Positions 42,981 to 51,757 are shown, counted from the first letter of the stretch. The stretch is DNA of 64,000 nucleotides from Thalassobius sp047123305 (GCF_047123305.1 NZ_CP138918.1:3348001-3412000); one strand, 5' to 3'. A program made the numbers and translations. Notes: generated by a model from the letters alone, not told the origin.

Positions 42981-43070
42981 ACCTAACATTAAAAATTTGC
43001 AAGCCTATCAGGACACTGAGTTTTGCTACAGTCACTCTGAGCCGTGTTAGAACCCCTTCAACTGTTAGGT
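42981..43070 (-). repeat. attC-like imperfect hairpin at the 3' end of the unknown gene
   Basis: On the minus strand a 90-nt stretch begins ACCTAAC (matching RYYYAAC) and ends GTTAGGT (matching GTTRRRY); the outer 8 bases on each side pair perfectly. Inner arms pair imperfectly (TTGAAG with a CTTGCAA segment, TCAG with CTGA, ACTG with CAGT). The site overlaps the last codons and the stop of the gene, in the orientation and size usual for integron cassette recombination sites. The unequal spacers argue for caution. Confidence 0.35.
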
Positions 43071-43684
43071 ATTGCACTACAGGTTTGTGAAAGCTCTTCA
43101 ATTAGCGCTGCAAACTCATTTGCTTCACTAGGCTCAACGTAAAAACTAAATTTAAGGCCGACAAAAGGTTTTGTGAATTCAACGCCAGAACAGAACCGCG
43201 TGGTTTCAGCTGATCGCGAGTAGGATTTGGGATCGATTTCTTCCCTGTAACGCCTGCTTAAGACCTTGTGTCTTGAAGCCACATCCGTCGGAAAATTCGC
43301 ATATTCCTCGTTACTGATTTTTCGCTCTGTGTCGCTCGCAACGAGCAACTCACGAAAATACTGCGAGCGGTATCGATAGCTCACCGCTCCCTTCAAGCTC
43401 TCATACCGAGTACCCGAAAAGTCTTTGAATTCAGCAGACCCCAGATCCGCAACGAGAGCCTGAACATCGATGTATTTCGTCATGGAGAAGAAGCTTGCTC
43501 CCGCCTCGCAAGCACCCGGTTTTTCCAATTCGAGGCGAATTACACATCCCTCTACATGTGCACGGTTCTCAGAAACCAGAACGTCCCCATTCGCACCATA
43601 AGTTTTCAGGCGTAGAATATCCTCAATGCGATTTACCTCTTCAGAGTGACCCAAATGTGGCAGGCAGGCGAGGCACAACGCCAT
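43058..43684 (-). CDS. Unknown secreted protein, AT-richer than its surroundings
   Basis: The 208-residue frame has a short hydrophobic start (MALCLACLPHLGHS) that may be a signal peptide, then a globular sequence with four or more cysteines (GCVIRL, GACEAG, TTRFCSG, LSQTCSA) and no family I recognise. A stop codon lies five codons upstream, so ATG 43684 is the first possible methionine. The gene is visibly AT-richer than both neighbours and its codon choice differs, suggesting recent acquisition. The 3' end overlaps the attC-like element, which would make this a lone gene-cassette-like insertion between amtB and the PrpD gene. Confidence 0.65.
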   Translation of the reverse strand: MALCLACLPHLGHSEEVNRIEDILRLKTYGANGDVLVSENRAHVEGCVIRLELEKPGACEAGASFFSMTKYIDVQALVADLGSAEFKDFSGTRYESLKGAVSYRYRSQYFRELLVASDTERKISNEEYANFPTDVASRHKVLSRRYREEIDPKSYSRSAETTRFCSGVEFTKPFVGLKFSFYVEPSEANEFAALIEELSQTCSAIPNS

Positions 43685-43816
43685 AATGATTTTCGATCAG
43701 AACGCACGCAATTCACTAACTCCCTACTCAGGCTCACTCGAACTTGTCTCGGATATGCCATTTGCTTTTTTGTGCAAAAAATTAGCCAACACTCTGAACT
43801 TTGCAAGCCCGCGACC

Positions 43817-45112
43817 TCACCCCTTCAATACGGCTGCCAATTCCGCGGCATCGGCATACGAGCCAACCAGTTCTTCAACCACCTTTGCCCTCTCCACCCC
43901 CAAAAGGCTCTCGGCTTTACGCAGCACTTTGGCTTTGCGTTTCTGCAGGTCCTGCGGGGCGATCAGATCATGCGACCCTTCCAAAATGCCTGAGCGGGTC
44001 TGCACCCGCAGTTTGGTCGCGGTTTCGCTGACGCCCTCATCCGCCCGCACCCGCACCTTTTGGCGCAGCGCCTGCAGCGCGGGGTCGGCGCAGACCGCAT
44101 CCGCGTAGCTGTCGAGCCGCGCCGTGTCATGGCCCAGCAGCGCCATCGCCAGAACCGTGGTGTAAGAGAACTTCGCCCCCAATCCGGTCATCGGGGCGGG
44201 CTGATTGCAGACCGTCATCCAGCGCGGGTGGGTGGTGACCTCAATGGCGGTAACGTTTTCAGGCCGTAGTGGCGGTAGGTCGGCCAGAGCCTCCAGCGCG
44301 GCGTGCAGCCCGTGGCAACAGACGTGGAACTTGTGGCTGACATCCTCGAACATCCAGACCTGTCCCAGCCCGGCCAAGGCCAGCGGGTCATTTTCCCCCA
44401 TATGGGTCGGGCCAAAACCCTGCGCGGCCTCCAGCGCCTGCGGGTTGGCCACAAAGCCACGCGCCACCAGATCCGCGGCCTCTACGCCGTTGGCCGCCGC
44501 AAGGCCGGCGTTATAGGGTTTGCCCATCGTGCCAAACTGGCTTTTGAGGCCAGAGGCGCGGGTGGCCACCAGCCCCAGCACCATTTCGCATTGCGCAGCG
44601 TCCAGCCCCAACAGACTTGCCGCCGCCAGCGCCGCCCCAAAGGCCCCGGCCGTGCCGGTCTGATGGAAGCCACCCTGATAGTGATCGCGCCCCAGCCAGA
44701 CGCCCACACGGGTTGCGGCCTCCACCCCGATCAGACAGGCAGCCTGAAATTCCGCGCCAGAGGCCCCCAACCGTTCCGCCACTGCCAAAGCGGCAGAGAC
44801 AACCGCCACCGAGGGGTGACCGATATGGGCAAAATGGGTGTCGTCATAGTCCAGCGCATGGCTGATGGTGCCATTGGCCAAGGCTGCCGCCCGTGCTGGC
44901 ACCTTACCGCCGCCCACCACCGTGGCCTGGGCTGCGCCGCCTTCTTCGGTGACCATGTCACGCAGGATGCGCGAAACCGGCTCCTGCCGCCCCGCAATGG
45001 CGCAGGCAGTCCAGTCGATCAGCGACAACTGCATCACTGCCCGCGCGGCCGCTGGCATGGCGTCGGGGCGGGTCTCCGCTGCAAAACGGGCAAGGGATTG
45101 GGTGATCGACAT
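43817..45112 (-). CDS. MmgE/PrpD family protein
   Basis: The 431-residue protein is a member of the MmgE/PrpD superfamily, which includes 2-methylcitrate dehydratase, cis-aconitate decarboxylase and related enzymes. Visible signatures are IDWTACAIAGRQEP, NGTISHALDYDDTHFAHIGHPSVAV, the GGFHQTGTAGAFGAALAAA helix and FGTMGKPYNAGLAAANGVEAA. No 2-methylcitrate synthase or other propionate gene is close, so the reaction cannot be assigned. It stands alone on the minus strand. Confidence 0.88.
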   Translation of the reverse strand: MSITQSLARFAAETRPDAMPAAARAVMQLSLIDWTACAIAGRQEPVSRILRDMVTEEGGAAQATVVGGGKVPARAAALANGTISHALDYDDTHFAHIGHPSVAVVSAALAVAERLGASGAEFQAACLIGVEAATRVGVWLGRDHYQGGFHQTGTAGAFGAALAAASLLGLDAAQCEMVLGLVATRASGLKSQFGTMGKPYNAGLAAANGVEAADLVARGFVANPQALEAAQGFGPTHMGENDPLALAGLGQVWMFEDVSHKFHVCCHGLHAALEALADLPPLRPENVTAIEVTTHPRWMTVCNQPAPMTGLGAKFSYTTVLAMALLGHDTARLDSYADAVCADPALQALRQKVRVRADEGVSETATKLRVQTRSGILEGSHDLIAPQDLQKRKAKVLRKAESLLGVERAKVVEELVGSYADAAELAAVLKG

Positions 45113-45220
45113 GAAAGCCCTCCGGTTTGTCGCAGAGCCTAGCTGTTTGCCGCTGAGGAGACGAGCGAAAACACATGCCGCCGCTTGACCTTATGCACCG
45201 TGGCGTTCGGGCCATCCACC

Positions 45221-46747
45221 TCAGTAATAATCCACCCTCAAGTCGGCTTGCGACAGGCCGGTGGTGCCTTGCAAAACGGCCACCCGTTCGCCCTGAATGA
45301 TGACTTCGGTGTTACCGTCCACTTCGCGGAGCACCGGGGTGACGTCGCCGCTAAATACGGCTTGGTCCACGGAAATCCGCAGATTATCTTCGCTGGGGTC
45401 AAAGTCGGTGATCACGGTGGCGGTTTCCACCAGCGTGTCGCTGTCGGACCAAATCACCTGCATCACATCTGCGCCGGTGCCACCGGCCAAGATATCACCG
45501 GTACTGCCAATCAACGTGTCATTGCCCGCACCACCTTCGAGCGTGTCCGCGGCATCATCAAGGTAGCGGCTGATGTATGTGAACCCTCTCCCATTGTCCA
45601 AGTAACTGACATCGTACCCAGAAATGGCATCATTGCCGTCCCCGCCGATCACGCTTGCGGATCCCCGGTTGCCGTTAATCACATCATCTCCTGCGCCGCC
45701 ATCGAAGAGTTCTACGCCCTCAGCAGCATCACCGTCGTCGATGAAGTAGTCCGCCCCGGCGCTGCCGTAAAACGTGTCTGTGCCATCTCCTCCCACAACG
45801 GCGATCCTGGTATCCTCACCTGCATTGCGCATATCGATCAGATCATCCCCAGCGCCACCCAGAAGGTAACCTGTGGCATCCGTGCTTGCGGTTAGGGTGT
45901 CATTGCCCGCACCGGCGTCAATCTGCACGGCACGTTCGCCCAGCAGGATATTGTCGTTGCCCGCTTCGGTGTCGATTGCATCAACCTCCAGATAGGGGGA
46001 GCGTACCCCGTCGCGCAATTCCTGAAACCACCACTCCGTCACCTCCAAGTCGTCGTCAAAGTGCATAGAAACCTCAGCGCCTTCGGGGCCCGTGCCGCCG
46101 CTGAGATCAACACTGTCATCGCCTTCGCCGAGGGAAGCCGCCAGCATCACATCGCCAACCTGCTCCAGCGTGTCATTGCCACCTTCACCAAGGATCAGCG
46201 CAAGATCCAACGTAGGATCATCCACAACGATACGTTCGGCGCTGTCATCGCCGATGTCGAGCAAAACATTTTCAAGGCTGAGGTCGACAAAATCCACATC
46301 CGCGGTGCCGCCCCCGGCCTGAACCTGATGGATTTCCAATAGACTTTGGGATTCAGCCGGAAGGCCTGAAAGCACAAAATGCTCATATATCTCTGGTTGC
46401 TCCGACCCCAGAGGCGCCTCTGAAATGAGCAAACTTCCATCTTCCGTCAACGACAGGTCCAGACGCAGCGGCAGCGTATCTTGCGGATCAGAGAAATGTA
46501 GACTGGAAAAGCCTAAAGCAATTCGGTCCTGCCCGTCTTCGACGCCCGTCACGTCCAAGGTAATACCGTCAGCCGTGCGGTCGGCCGGATTGACAAGCGT
46601 GTCATTCACGACGGCAAAATGTTGACCTGTGGGCTCTAACCCGTCCAGCTCGATATCAGGCGCTGCGCTGTCATCTTCAGAGCTATCAAATACGCCCAAA
46701 AGCGCGGCAAGGCCGGACATGCCCAGCAGCAGCAAAACCATTTCCAT
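45221..46747 (-). CDS. RTX-type calcium-binding protein
   Basis: The 508-residue, very acidic protein starts with a hydrophobic segment (MEMVLLLLGMSGLAALLG) and then consists of beta-strand regions and clustered nonapeptide-type repeats GGxGxDxLx, for example LGGAGDDLIDM, VGGDGTDTFYG, DGGAGDDVINGN, IGGDGNDAISG and EGGAGNDTLIGS. The tail (VITDFDPSEDNLRISVD) is the usual end of hemolysin-type calcium-binding proteins exported by type I secretion. No secretion ABC genes or enzymatic domain are present. The N-terminal membrane segment is common in roseobacter RTX proteins. Role unknown. Confidence 0.87.
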   Translation of the reverse strand: MEMVLLLLGMSGLAALLGVFDSSEDDSAAPDIELDGLEPTGQHFAVVNDTLVNPADRTADGITLDVTGVEDGQDRIALGFSSLHFSDPQDTLPLRLDLSLTEDGSLLISEAPLGSEQPEIYEHFVLSGLPAESQSLLEIHQVQAGGGTADVDFVDLSLENVLLDIGDDSAERIVVDDPTLDLALILGEGGNDTLEQVGDVMLAASLGEGDDSVDLSGGTGPEGAEVSMHFDDDLEVTEWWFQELRDGVRSPYLEVDAIDTEAGNDNILLGERAVQIDAGAGNDTLTASTDATGYLLGGAGDDLIDMRNAGEDTRIAVVGGDGTDTFYGSAGADYFIDDGDAAEGVELFDGGAGDDVINGNRGSASVIGGDGNDAISGYDVSYLDNGRGFTYISRYLDDAADTLEGGAGNDTLIGSTGDILAGGTGADVMQVIWSDSDTLVETATVITDFDPSEDNLRISVDQAVFSGDVTPVLREVDGNTEVIIQGERVAVLQGTTGLSQADLRVDYY

Positions 46748-46851
46748 AACTAAACCCCTGAATGAATTACATTCAGGCTACCCCCCCATAAGTGATGGCT
46801 CAATCCCAGAATTAGAAACAGCGACAAGGGTCGTTGCATAGAAAGCAACAA

Positions 46852-47301
46852 TCAGCCGTAGAGCGCAGCCGCCCGTTGTTCAAAGGCGCGCACAATGCGG
46901 TGCATGGCTTCGTTGAAGACCACACCGATGATGCCCTGCAGCACCGCGTTTTTGAACTCGAAATCAACAAAGAAAGACACGTCGCAACCGCCGTCTTCAC
47001 GGTCAGCAAACTGCCAGTGACTTTTCATGTATTTGAACGGACCGTCGAGGTATTCCGTGTCGATGCGTTTGATGTCCGGCGCCAGCACCACGCGGCTGCC
47101 GAAGCGTTCACGAAACACCTTGAAAGAGATCACCAGATCCGCCTCCATCACATCGGTGCCATCGCCCTGCGGCGTGACCTTGCGGATCCGTGCGGCGGCG
47201 CACCAAGGCAGGAATTTCGGATAGTTGGCCACATCCGCCACCAGATCATACATCTGCTGGGCCGTGTAGGGCAGCGGGCGGGTCTCAGCGTGGGTTGGCA
47301 T
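46852..47301 (-). CDS. START-domain coenzyme Q-binding protein (COQ10/RatA family)
   Basis: The 149-residue protein is a single START-like/polyketide-cyclase domain (LPYTAQQMYDLVADVANYPK, FLPWCAAARI, VSFFVDFEFKNAVLQGIIG). The closest families are mitochondrial COQ10-like ubiquinone chaperones and bacterial RatA. In alphaproteobacteria it is normally a ubiquinone-binding respiratory accessory protein, not a toxin. It diverges from hpt with a 110-bp gap. Confidence 0.9.
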   Translation of the reverse strand: MPTHAETRPLPYTAQQMYDLVADVANYPKFLPWCAAARIRKVTPQGDGTDVMEADLVISFKVFRERFGSRVVLAPDIKRIDTEYLDGPFKYMKSHWQFADREDGGCDVSFFVDFEFKNAVLQGIIGVVFNEAMHRIVRAFEQRAAALYG

Positions 47302-47411
47302 TCAGATCTTCTTTCGACGTTTCTTCCACCTCGGCCAGCGCGAGGCGTCTTTTCGCATGGCATCTTGCAGGCTCATTTCGTAGAGTAGCGACGAAATTGC
47401 AAGAGGGTCTC

Positions 47412-47963
47412 ATGTCCAAGCGTCCTTATGTCATCGATGAAATGATCTCAGCCAAGCAAATTGCGGCCCGGATCGAGTCTTTGGCCCGTGAAATCGAGTT
47501 CGAGTTTGGCTCCACCGACAAGCTGATCGTTGTGGGCCTGCTGCGGGGCAGCTTCGTGTTTATCGCCGACATCGTGCGTGAATTGGGCCTGCCGGTGGAG
47601 GTCGACTTTCTGGAAGCCTCTTCTTACGGCAACTCGATGGAAAGCTCTCGCGAGGTGCGGATCCTGAAAGACATCCGTGGCGAAATTGAAGGCCGCGATG
47701 TTCTGGTGGTTGAGGACATTGTCGACACCGGCTTCACCCTCCAGCACGTGCTGCGTTTGCTGAACGGCCGCAACCCCAACAAACTGCGCACCATTGCTTT
47801 GTTGGACAAGCCGTCACGCCGCGAAGCGGATGTGAAGGCAAACTGGACCGGTTTTGAGATCCCCGACGAATTTGTGGTGGGCTATGGTATCGATTATGCG
47901 CAGCGCAACCGCAACCTGCCCTTCATCGGCAAAGTCCGCTTTGTAGAAGAGGATGAGGTTTAA
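47412..47963 (+). CDS. hpt: Hypoxanthine phosphoribosyltransferase
   Basis: The 183-residue purine salvage enzyme transfers phosphoribose from PRPP to hypoxanthine or guanine. It has VVGLLRGSFVFIADIVRELG, SYGNSMESS (flexible loop) and the PRPP motif VLVVEDIVDTGFTLQ, with VGYGIDYAQRNRNLPFIGK at the C-terminus. The start is the ATG after AGAGGGT at 47412; the frame extends upstream into the divergent COQ10-like gene and is not coding there. An intrinsic terminator follows the stop codon. Confidence 0.96.
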   Translation: MSKRPYVIDEMISAKQIAARIESLAREIEFEFGSTDKLIVVGLLRGSFVFIADIVRELGLPVEVDFLEASSYGNSMESSREVRILKDIRGEIEGRDVLVVEDIVDTGFTLQHVLRLLNGRNPNKLRTIALLDKPSRREADVKANWTGFEIPDEFVVGYGIDYAQRNRNLPFIGKVRFVEEDEV

Positions 47964-47988
47964 CCTCGCCTACCCTTCAAAAACGCCA

Positions 47989-48018
47989 AACGCCGCCCGT
48001 TGAGGTGGCGTTTTCTTT
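47989..48018 (+). terminator. Intrinsic terminator of hpt
   Basis: AACGCC-g-CC and GG-t-GGCGTT form a stem around a 6-base loop, followed by TTCTTT. Confidence 0.8.
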
Positions 48019-48036
48019 GCAGGGATGCTCCGCAGA

Positions 48037-48891
48037 TCAGGGCAGCGGCGCCAGATCCTGCGCGTGCCGCAGCCCGTGCAGGATGGAACGTTTCAGCTGC
48101 GTCAAACGCCGCGATCCACTGAGATCGGGGTGATTGCCAACGCTCAGCGGAATCATATCGCCGCTCAGGTCCATCTCATACCGTTTGAGCGCTGGGAAGC
48201 GGTTGCCGACATAGCTTGGCAGCAGCACCCGCCCCAGCCCGGCCTCAGCCATGGCGGCGAGGGTCAGGAAACTGTCGGAACTCAGCGAGATGTCGGAGGG
48301 ATCCACACGGTCTTTGTACCACTGCGCGGCGGGTGAGCGCAGCAACACCCCGGAATGTCCCAGCCAGGCATTGCGCCCACCGCTGCGTTCATAAACCGCG
48401 AAGTCAAAATACCCTGCCACGTCGGCATCCAGATCATCCGCCATGCCCTTGCCCGGTCGGACCACCAGCTCATTGGCCAGATGATCCAGCTGCCGCACCT
48501 CCTGGGCATTGCCAAGGGTGACCACCGGCAGCGGCATATCTGCAGGCAGGCCCTGAAACACCTGCACCAGCAGCAGATGGTTCACGCAATCCATCGTCGA
48601 GATGCTCATCGGGGCGACGCCGCGCGCGGCAAGGTTTGTTGTGGCGGGGGCGGATTGCTCGACCGAGTGCATCACCTCCCGCGCAGCCATGACAATACGC
48701 CTCCCCGAAGTGGTCAGCGCAAAACGATCCCCGTCCCGGTCAAACAGCACCTGCCCGACCGAGGCCTCATAGGCCTCAACAGCCTGCAACACCTCCGCAG
48801 CCTCGCGCCGGAGGGTGCGCGCCGCGCGGTTCAGGCTGGCAAATTCCACCAGGGTCAGAACTATTCGTAGGTCATCCCAATTGCTGGGCAC
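48037..48891 (-). CDS. LysR-family transcriptional regulator
   Basis: The 284-residue protein begins with a LysR-type winged HTH (WDDLRIVLTLVEFASLNRAA, then RTLRREAAEVLQAVEAYEAS) that is somewhat divergent, followed by an effector domain (PMSISTMDCVNHLLLVQVF...). It diverges from the cytochrome c' operon across 290 bp that hold a 21-bp dyad, so local regulation of those cytochromes is plausible. The effector is unknown. Confidence 0.87.
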   Translation of the reverse strand: MPSNWDDLRIVLTLVEFASLNRAARTLRREAAEVLQAVEAYEASVGQVLFDRDGDRFALTTSGRRIVMAAREVMHSVEQSAPATTNLAARGVAPMSISTMDCVNHLLLVQVFQGLPADMPLPVVTLGNAQEVRQLDHLANELVVRPGKGMADDLDADVAGYFDFAVYERSGGRNAWLGHSGVLLRSPAAQWYKDRVDPSDISLSSDSFLTLAAMAEAGLGRVLLPSYVGNRFPALKRYEMDLSGDMIPLSVGNHPDLSGSRRLTQLKRSILHGLRHAQDLAPLP

Positions 48892-48902
48892 GGCTCGTTC
48901 CT

Positions 48903-48912
48903 TTTGATCAAA
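48903..48912. promoter_or_regulatory. TTTGATCAAA palindrome upstream of the LysR gene
   Basis: A perfect 10-bp palindrome 11 bp before the LysR start codon. It resembles an FNR box but has three rather than four bases between TTGAT and ATCAA, so it is not called as one. Confidence 0.3.
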
Positions 48913-48932
48913 TCAAACGTTGGCGGCGCATA

Positions 48933-48953
48933 GCGTGGTTTCAGAAACTACGC
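48933..48953. promoter_or_regulatory. 21-bp dyad, candidate operator
   Basis: GCGTGGTTTC, one base, then GAAACTACGC: ten base pairs of symmetry with one mismatch, 42 bp upstream of the LysR gene and 229 bp upstream of the cytochrome c' gene. It is the most regular palindrome in this divergent region. Confidence 0.5.
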
Positions 48954-49181
48954 AAACTACGGTACGACCTTTTGCCTATGGATGGATCAAAAATAGTGTA
49001 TTTTTGTCGCATGTTTATTAACTTTCGCAACTAGGACGTTACTCGCTGCGCACCCCTTCAAATAAAGGCTGATCCAGCATATCCACGGCTCTAACAGAGT
49101 TGTGAACACTGGTAACACGCTTTGCGCCTATCCTGAGCAGGTGAAGTCTATTCCCTTCCCACATTTCAGGAGAGCCAGACC

Positions 49182-49655
49182 ATGTCTCTAGCCACTCGAA
49201 TTGCCCTCACCACCGCCTTTGTCACCGCTTTTGCCGCGCCGAGCTTTGCGCAGGACGCCAAAGCCATTCAGGCCGCCATTGAGGCACGCAAAGCGCAGAT
49301 GACGCTCTATGCCTTCAACCTCGGCCTGCTGGGCGGCATGGCCAAGGGCGAGATTGATTACAACGCAGACTCGGCGCAGGCCGCGGCTTCGGGCATTTTG
49401 ATGCTGACCAAACTGGACGCCGCGCGCATGTGGCCTGCCGGCAGTGACGAGATGTCGGTCGACGGCACCCGTGCCAAGGCAGAGATGTGGGACAATATGC
49501 AGGATGTGTTCAGCAAAGCGATGATGATGCAATCCGCCGCTGAAGCCATGGACGGCGCGGCCGGTCAGGGCGTTGATGCGCTGCGTGGCGCGATGGGGGG
49601 CCTAGGCGGCGCCTGCGGGGCCTGCCACAAAGCTTACCGTGCTCCGAAAAACTAA
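49182..49655 (+). CDS. Cytochrome c'
   Basis: The 157-residue periplasmic protein has a cleavable signal peptide (…APSFAQ) and a four-helix cytochrome c'/cytochrome c-556 fold with the haem motif CGACHKAYRAPKN at the C-terminus (C145, C148, H149), as usual for this family. Cytochromes c' bind NO or other small ligands and protect against nitrosative stress. It is followed after 9 bp by a dihaem cytochrome c gene. A TCAGGAGAG ribosome site precedes ATG 49182. Confidence 0.92.
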   Translation: MSLATRIALTTAFVTAFAAPSFAQDAKAIQAAIEARKAQMTLYAFNLGLLGGMAKGEIDYNADSAQAAASGILMLTKLDAARMWPAGSDEMSVDGTRAKAEMWDNMQDVFSKAMMMQSAAEAMDGAAGQGVDALRGAMGGLGGACGACHKAYRAPKN

Positions 49656-49664
49656 GGAACGCCC

Positions 49665-50579
49665 ATGCGCTTTGTAAAATTCCTGCTGCTGCTGGCGGCT
49701 CTGGGTGGCGGGATCGGCTGGCTATTGACCGCCCCCGACAAGCTGGATCCGCTGGCGATGGACGGGCTGACCGGGGATCCTGAAAACGGTGCGCTGGTGT
49801 TTGCGGCGGGGGGCTGTGCCTCCTGCCACGCGGCACCGGGGACCGAAGGTGAGGCCAAGTTAACCTTGGCCGGGGGGCACGCTTTTGCCAGCGATTTCGG
49901 CACGTTCTACGCGCCCAACATCTCCCCCGACCCCACCCATGGGATCGGCCGCTGGCAACCTGTCGATCTGGCCAATGCGATGATCTATGGCACCAGCCCC
50001 GATGGTGCCCATTACTATCCCGCCTTCCCCTACACCTCTTACAAGGGCACAGCGCTTGACGATGTGGCAGACCTCTGGGCCTATATGGCCACCCTGCCCG
50101 CCTCCGATATGCCAAGCCGTGCCCATGATGTGGGCTTCCCCTTCTCGATCCGCCGGTCTTTGGGCGGGTGGAAGCTGCTGTTTTTCAATAAGGCCGCAGA
50201 CGCCATGCAGCCCGCCACGGCGCAGCTGCAACGCGGGCAGTATCTGGTCGAGGTTCTGGGCCATTGCGGCGAATGCCACACCGCCCGTAATGCCTTGGGC
50301 GGATTGGATTATGCCAACTGGCTGGGCGGCGCACCAAACCCGTCGGGCAAGGGGCGCATTCCCAATATCACCCCAGCCAAATTGGACTGGTCAGAACCGG
50401 ATCTGGTGGAATATTTCACCTCTGGCTTCACACCCGAGTTTGACAGCGCCGGTGGGGAAATGGCCAATGTGGTGGAAAACCTTGCCAAGCTGCCGCGCAC
50501 GGACCGCGAGGCGATTGCCGCCTATCTGAAAACCGTGCCCCCCGTACAGCAAACCTGTACTGTAAGCCTGTGCAGTTAG
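49665..50579 (+). CDS. Dihaem cytochrome c
   Basis: The 304-residue protein has an N-terminal hydrophobic segment (about 3-22), which may be a signal or membrane anchor, and two class I haem motifs: CASCH at 51-55 and CGECH near 200. The segments APNISPDPTHGIGRW and the later NITPAKLDWS are typical of dihaem cytochromes serving dehydrogenases such as alcohol or gluconate dehydrogenase subunits. No dehydrogenase gene is close; the partner here is cytochrome c'. It could deliver electrons to or from it. Confidence 0.9.
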   Translation: MRFVKFLLLLAALGGGIGWLLTAPDKLDPLAMDGLTGDPENGALVFAAGGCASCHAAPGTEGEAKLTLAGGHAFASDFGTFYAPNISPDPTHGIGRWQPVDLANAMIYGTSPDGAHYYPAFPYTSYKGTALDDVADLWAYMATLPASDMPSRAHDVGFPFSIRRSLGGWKLLFFNKAADAMQPATAQLQRGQYLVEVLGHCGECHTARNALGGLDYANWLGGAPNPSGKGRIPNITPAKLDWSEPDLVEYFTSGFTPEFDSAGGEMANVVENLAKLPRTDREAIAAYLKTVPPVQQTCTVSLCS

Positions 50580-50590
50580 GCGCGCGCGGG

Positions 50591-51751
50591 TCAGGTCAGC
50601 ACGTCGATGATGATCTGTTGAAACACCGCTTTCCCGATCGGCAGCGCCGCATCGGGGAAGTCGTAATCCGGGTTGTGCAGCTGCGGCTGATCTTCGCCGG
50701 AGCCCAGCCAGAACATGGCCGCCTGTGCCCCTGCCACAGTGGCGGAGCCTTTGCGGAACTGGCCGAAATCCTCGGACCATTTTTGCGGTTGCACCTGCAT
50801 TTGCGCAGGATATCCGGTGCTGGACAGGGCGGATTTCAACACATCCCGCGCGGCAGGGCTATTTTCACAGGCGTCAAAAATATCATCATAGTCAACGCTG
50901 TAGCCAAGCCCTTGGGCCTCAGCCGCCCGCACGACCAGCGCCTCGGCCTCTGTTACCAGTCGCTGCATCCGCGCGTCAGAGACAGCCCGCAATGTGACCC
51001 AGATCTCGCCCGCCCCGGGCGCAATGCCAAAGGTCGCCTCACCAAGCTGGCAATGGGTCACTGTTGTAAGGGCGAAATCCGCGTCCAACGCACCGCCCGG
51101 CCCCAAGACGGCCAATTGCGGCAACAGCTGCGCGATTGCGCCAGCGGGTGACACCCCATCCTGCGGTTCCGCTGCGTGGGACGTCTTTCCGGTCAACCGG
51201 ATCCGCATCCCCCGAGAGGCACAGTTCGCCGCCCCCTTACACAGCGCCACCGCGCCGATAGGCAGGCCGGGCATATTGTGCAGGGAAAAGGCAAAATCCG
51301 GTGCAATTTCCTGATAGCGCGGATCGGCAATCACCGCCGCAGAGCCTTTGCCGGTTTCCTCGGCTGGTTGGAACATCAGCACCACCCGCCCACGTTGCAG
51401 GACCCGCGTTGCCAGCCAGGGCGCCAGTGCCGCAACCATCACCATATGGCCGTCATGCCCGCAAAGGTGGCCGTTGCCCATAATGGTGGAGCGGTAGGGA
51501 TGGTCGGACAGTTCCTCGATCGGCAGCCCGTCCAATTCACAGCGGATCAGCACGGTGGGGCCAGCAGTGCCGCTGTCATAGACCGCAGCAACGCCGTGAC
51601 CGCCCAAACCTGTAAGCAGTTGATCCGGCGCGTGTTCCTGCAAAAACGCAGCAATAAACGCAGCCGTCTGCACCTCTGCCCCCGAAACCTCTGGGATCCG
51701 GTGCAGCCGGTGGCGCAGCGCGGCCATGTCTTGCGGCGTCATCTCAGACAT
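50591..51751 (-). CDS. M20-family amidohydrolase (hippurate/N-acyl-amino acid hydrolase type)
   Basis: The 386-residue zinc or manganese peptidase has the M20D metal-site segments LCGHDGHMVMVAALAPWL, FQPAEETGKGSAAVI and the dimerisation domain with LTGKTSHAAEPQDGVS. Members hydrolyse N-acyl amino acids, hippurate or auxin conjugates. It starts 6 bp downstream of lipA on the same strand, probably as a read-through partner. Substrate not deducible. Confidence 0.9.
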   Translation of the reverse strand: MSEMTPQDMAALRHRLHRIPEVSGAEVQTAAFIAAFLQEHAPDQLLTGLGGHGVAAVYDSGTAGPTVLIRCELDGLPIEELSDHPYRSTIMGNGHLCGHDGHMVMVAALAPWLATRVLQRGRVVLMFQPAEETGKGSAAVIADPRYQEIAPDFAFSLHNMPGLPIGAVALCKGAANCASRGMRIRLTGKTSHAAEPQDGVSPAGAIAQLLPQLAVLGPGGALDADFALTTVTHCQLGEATFGIAPGAGEIWVTLRAVSDARMQRLVTEAEALVVRAAEAQGLGYSVDYDDIFDACENSPAARDVLKSALSSTGYPAQMQVQPQKWSEDFGQFRKGSATVAGAQAAMFWLGSGEDQPQLHNPDYDFPDAALPIGKAVFQQIIIDVLT

Positions 51752-51757
51752 AGAAGG

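Noticed and set aside
41967..42989. 340-codon minus-strand frame antisense to amtB
   Set aside because: It covers the amtB gene and its terminator; amtB has complete family motifs.
48904..48916. FNR-type box upstream of the LysR gene
   Set aside because: The halves TTGAT and ATCAA are only three bases apart instead of four, so it does not meet the consensus.
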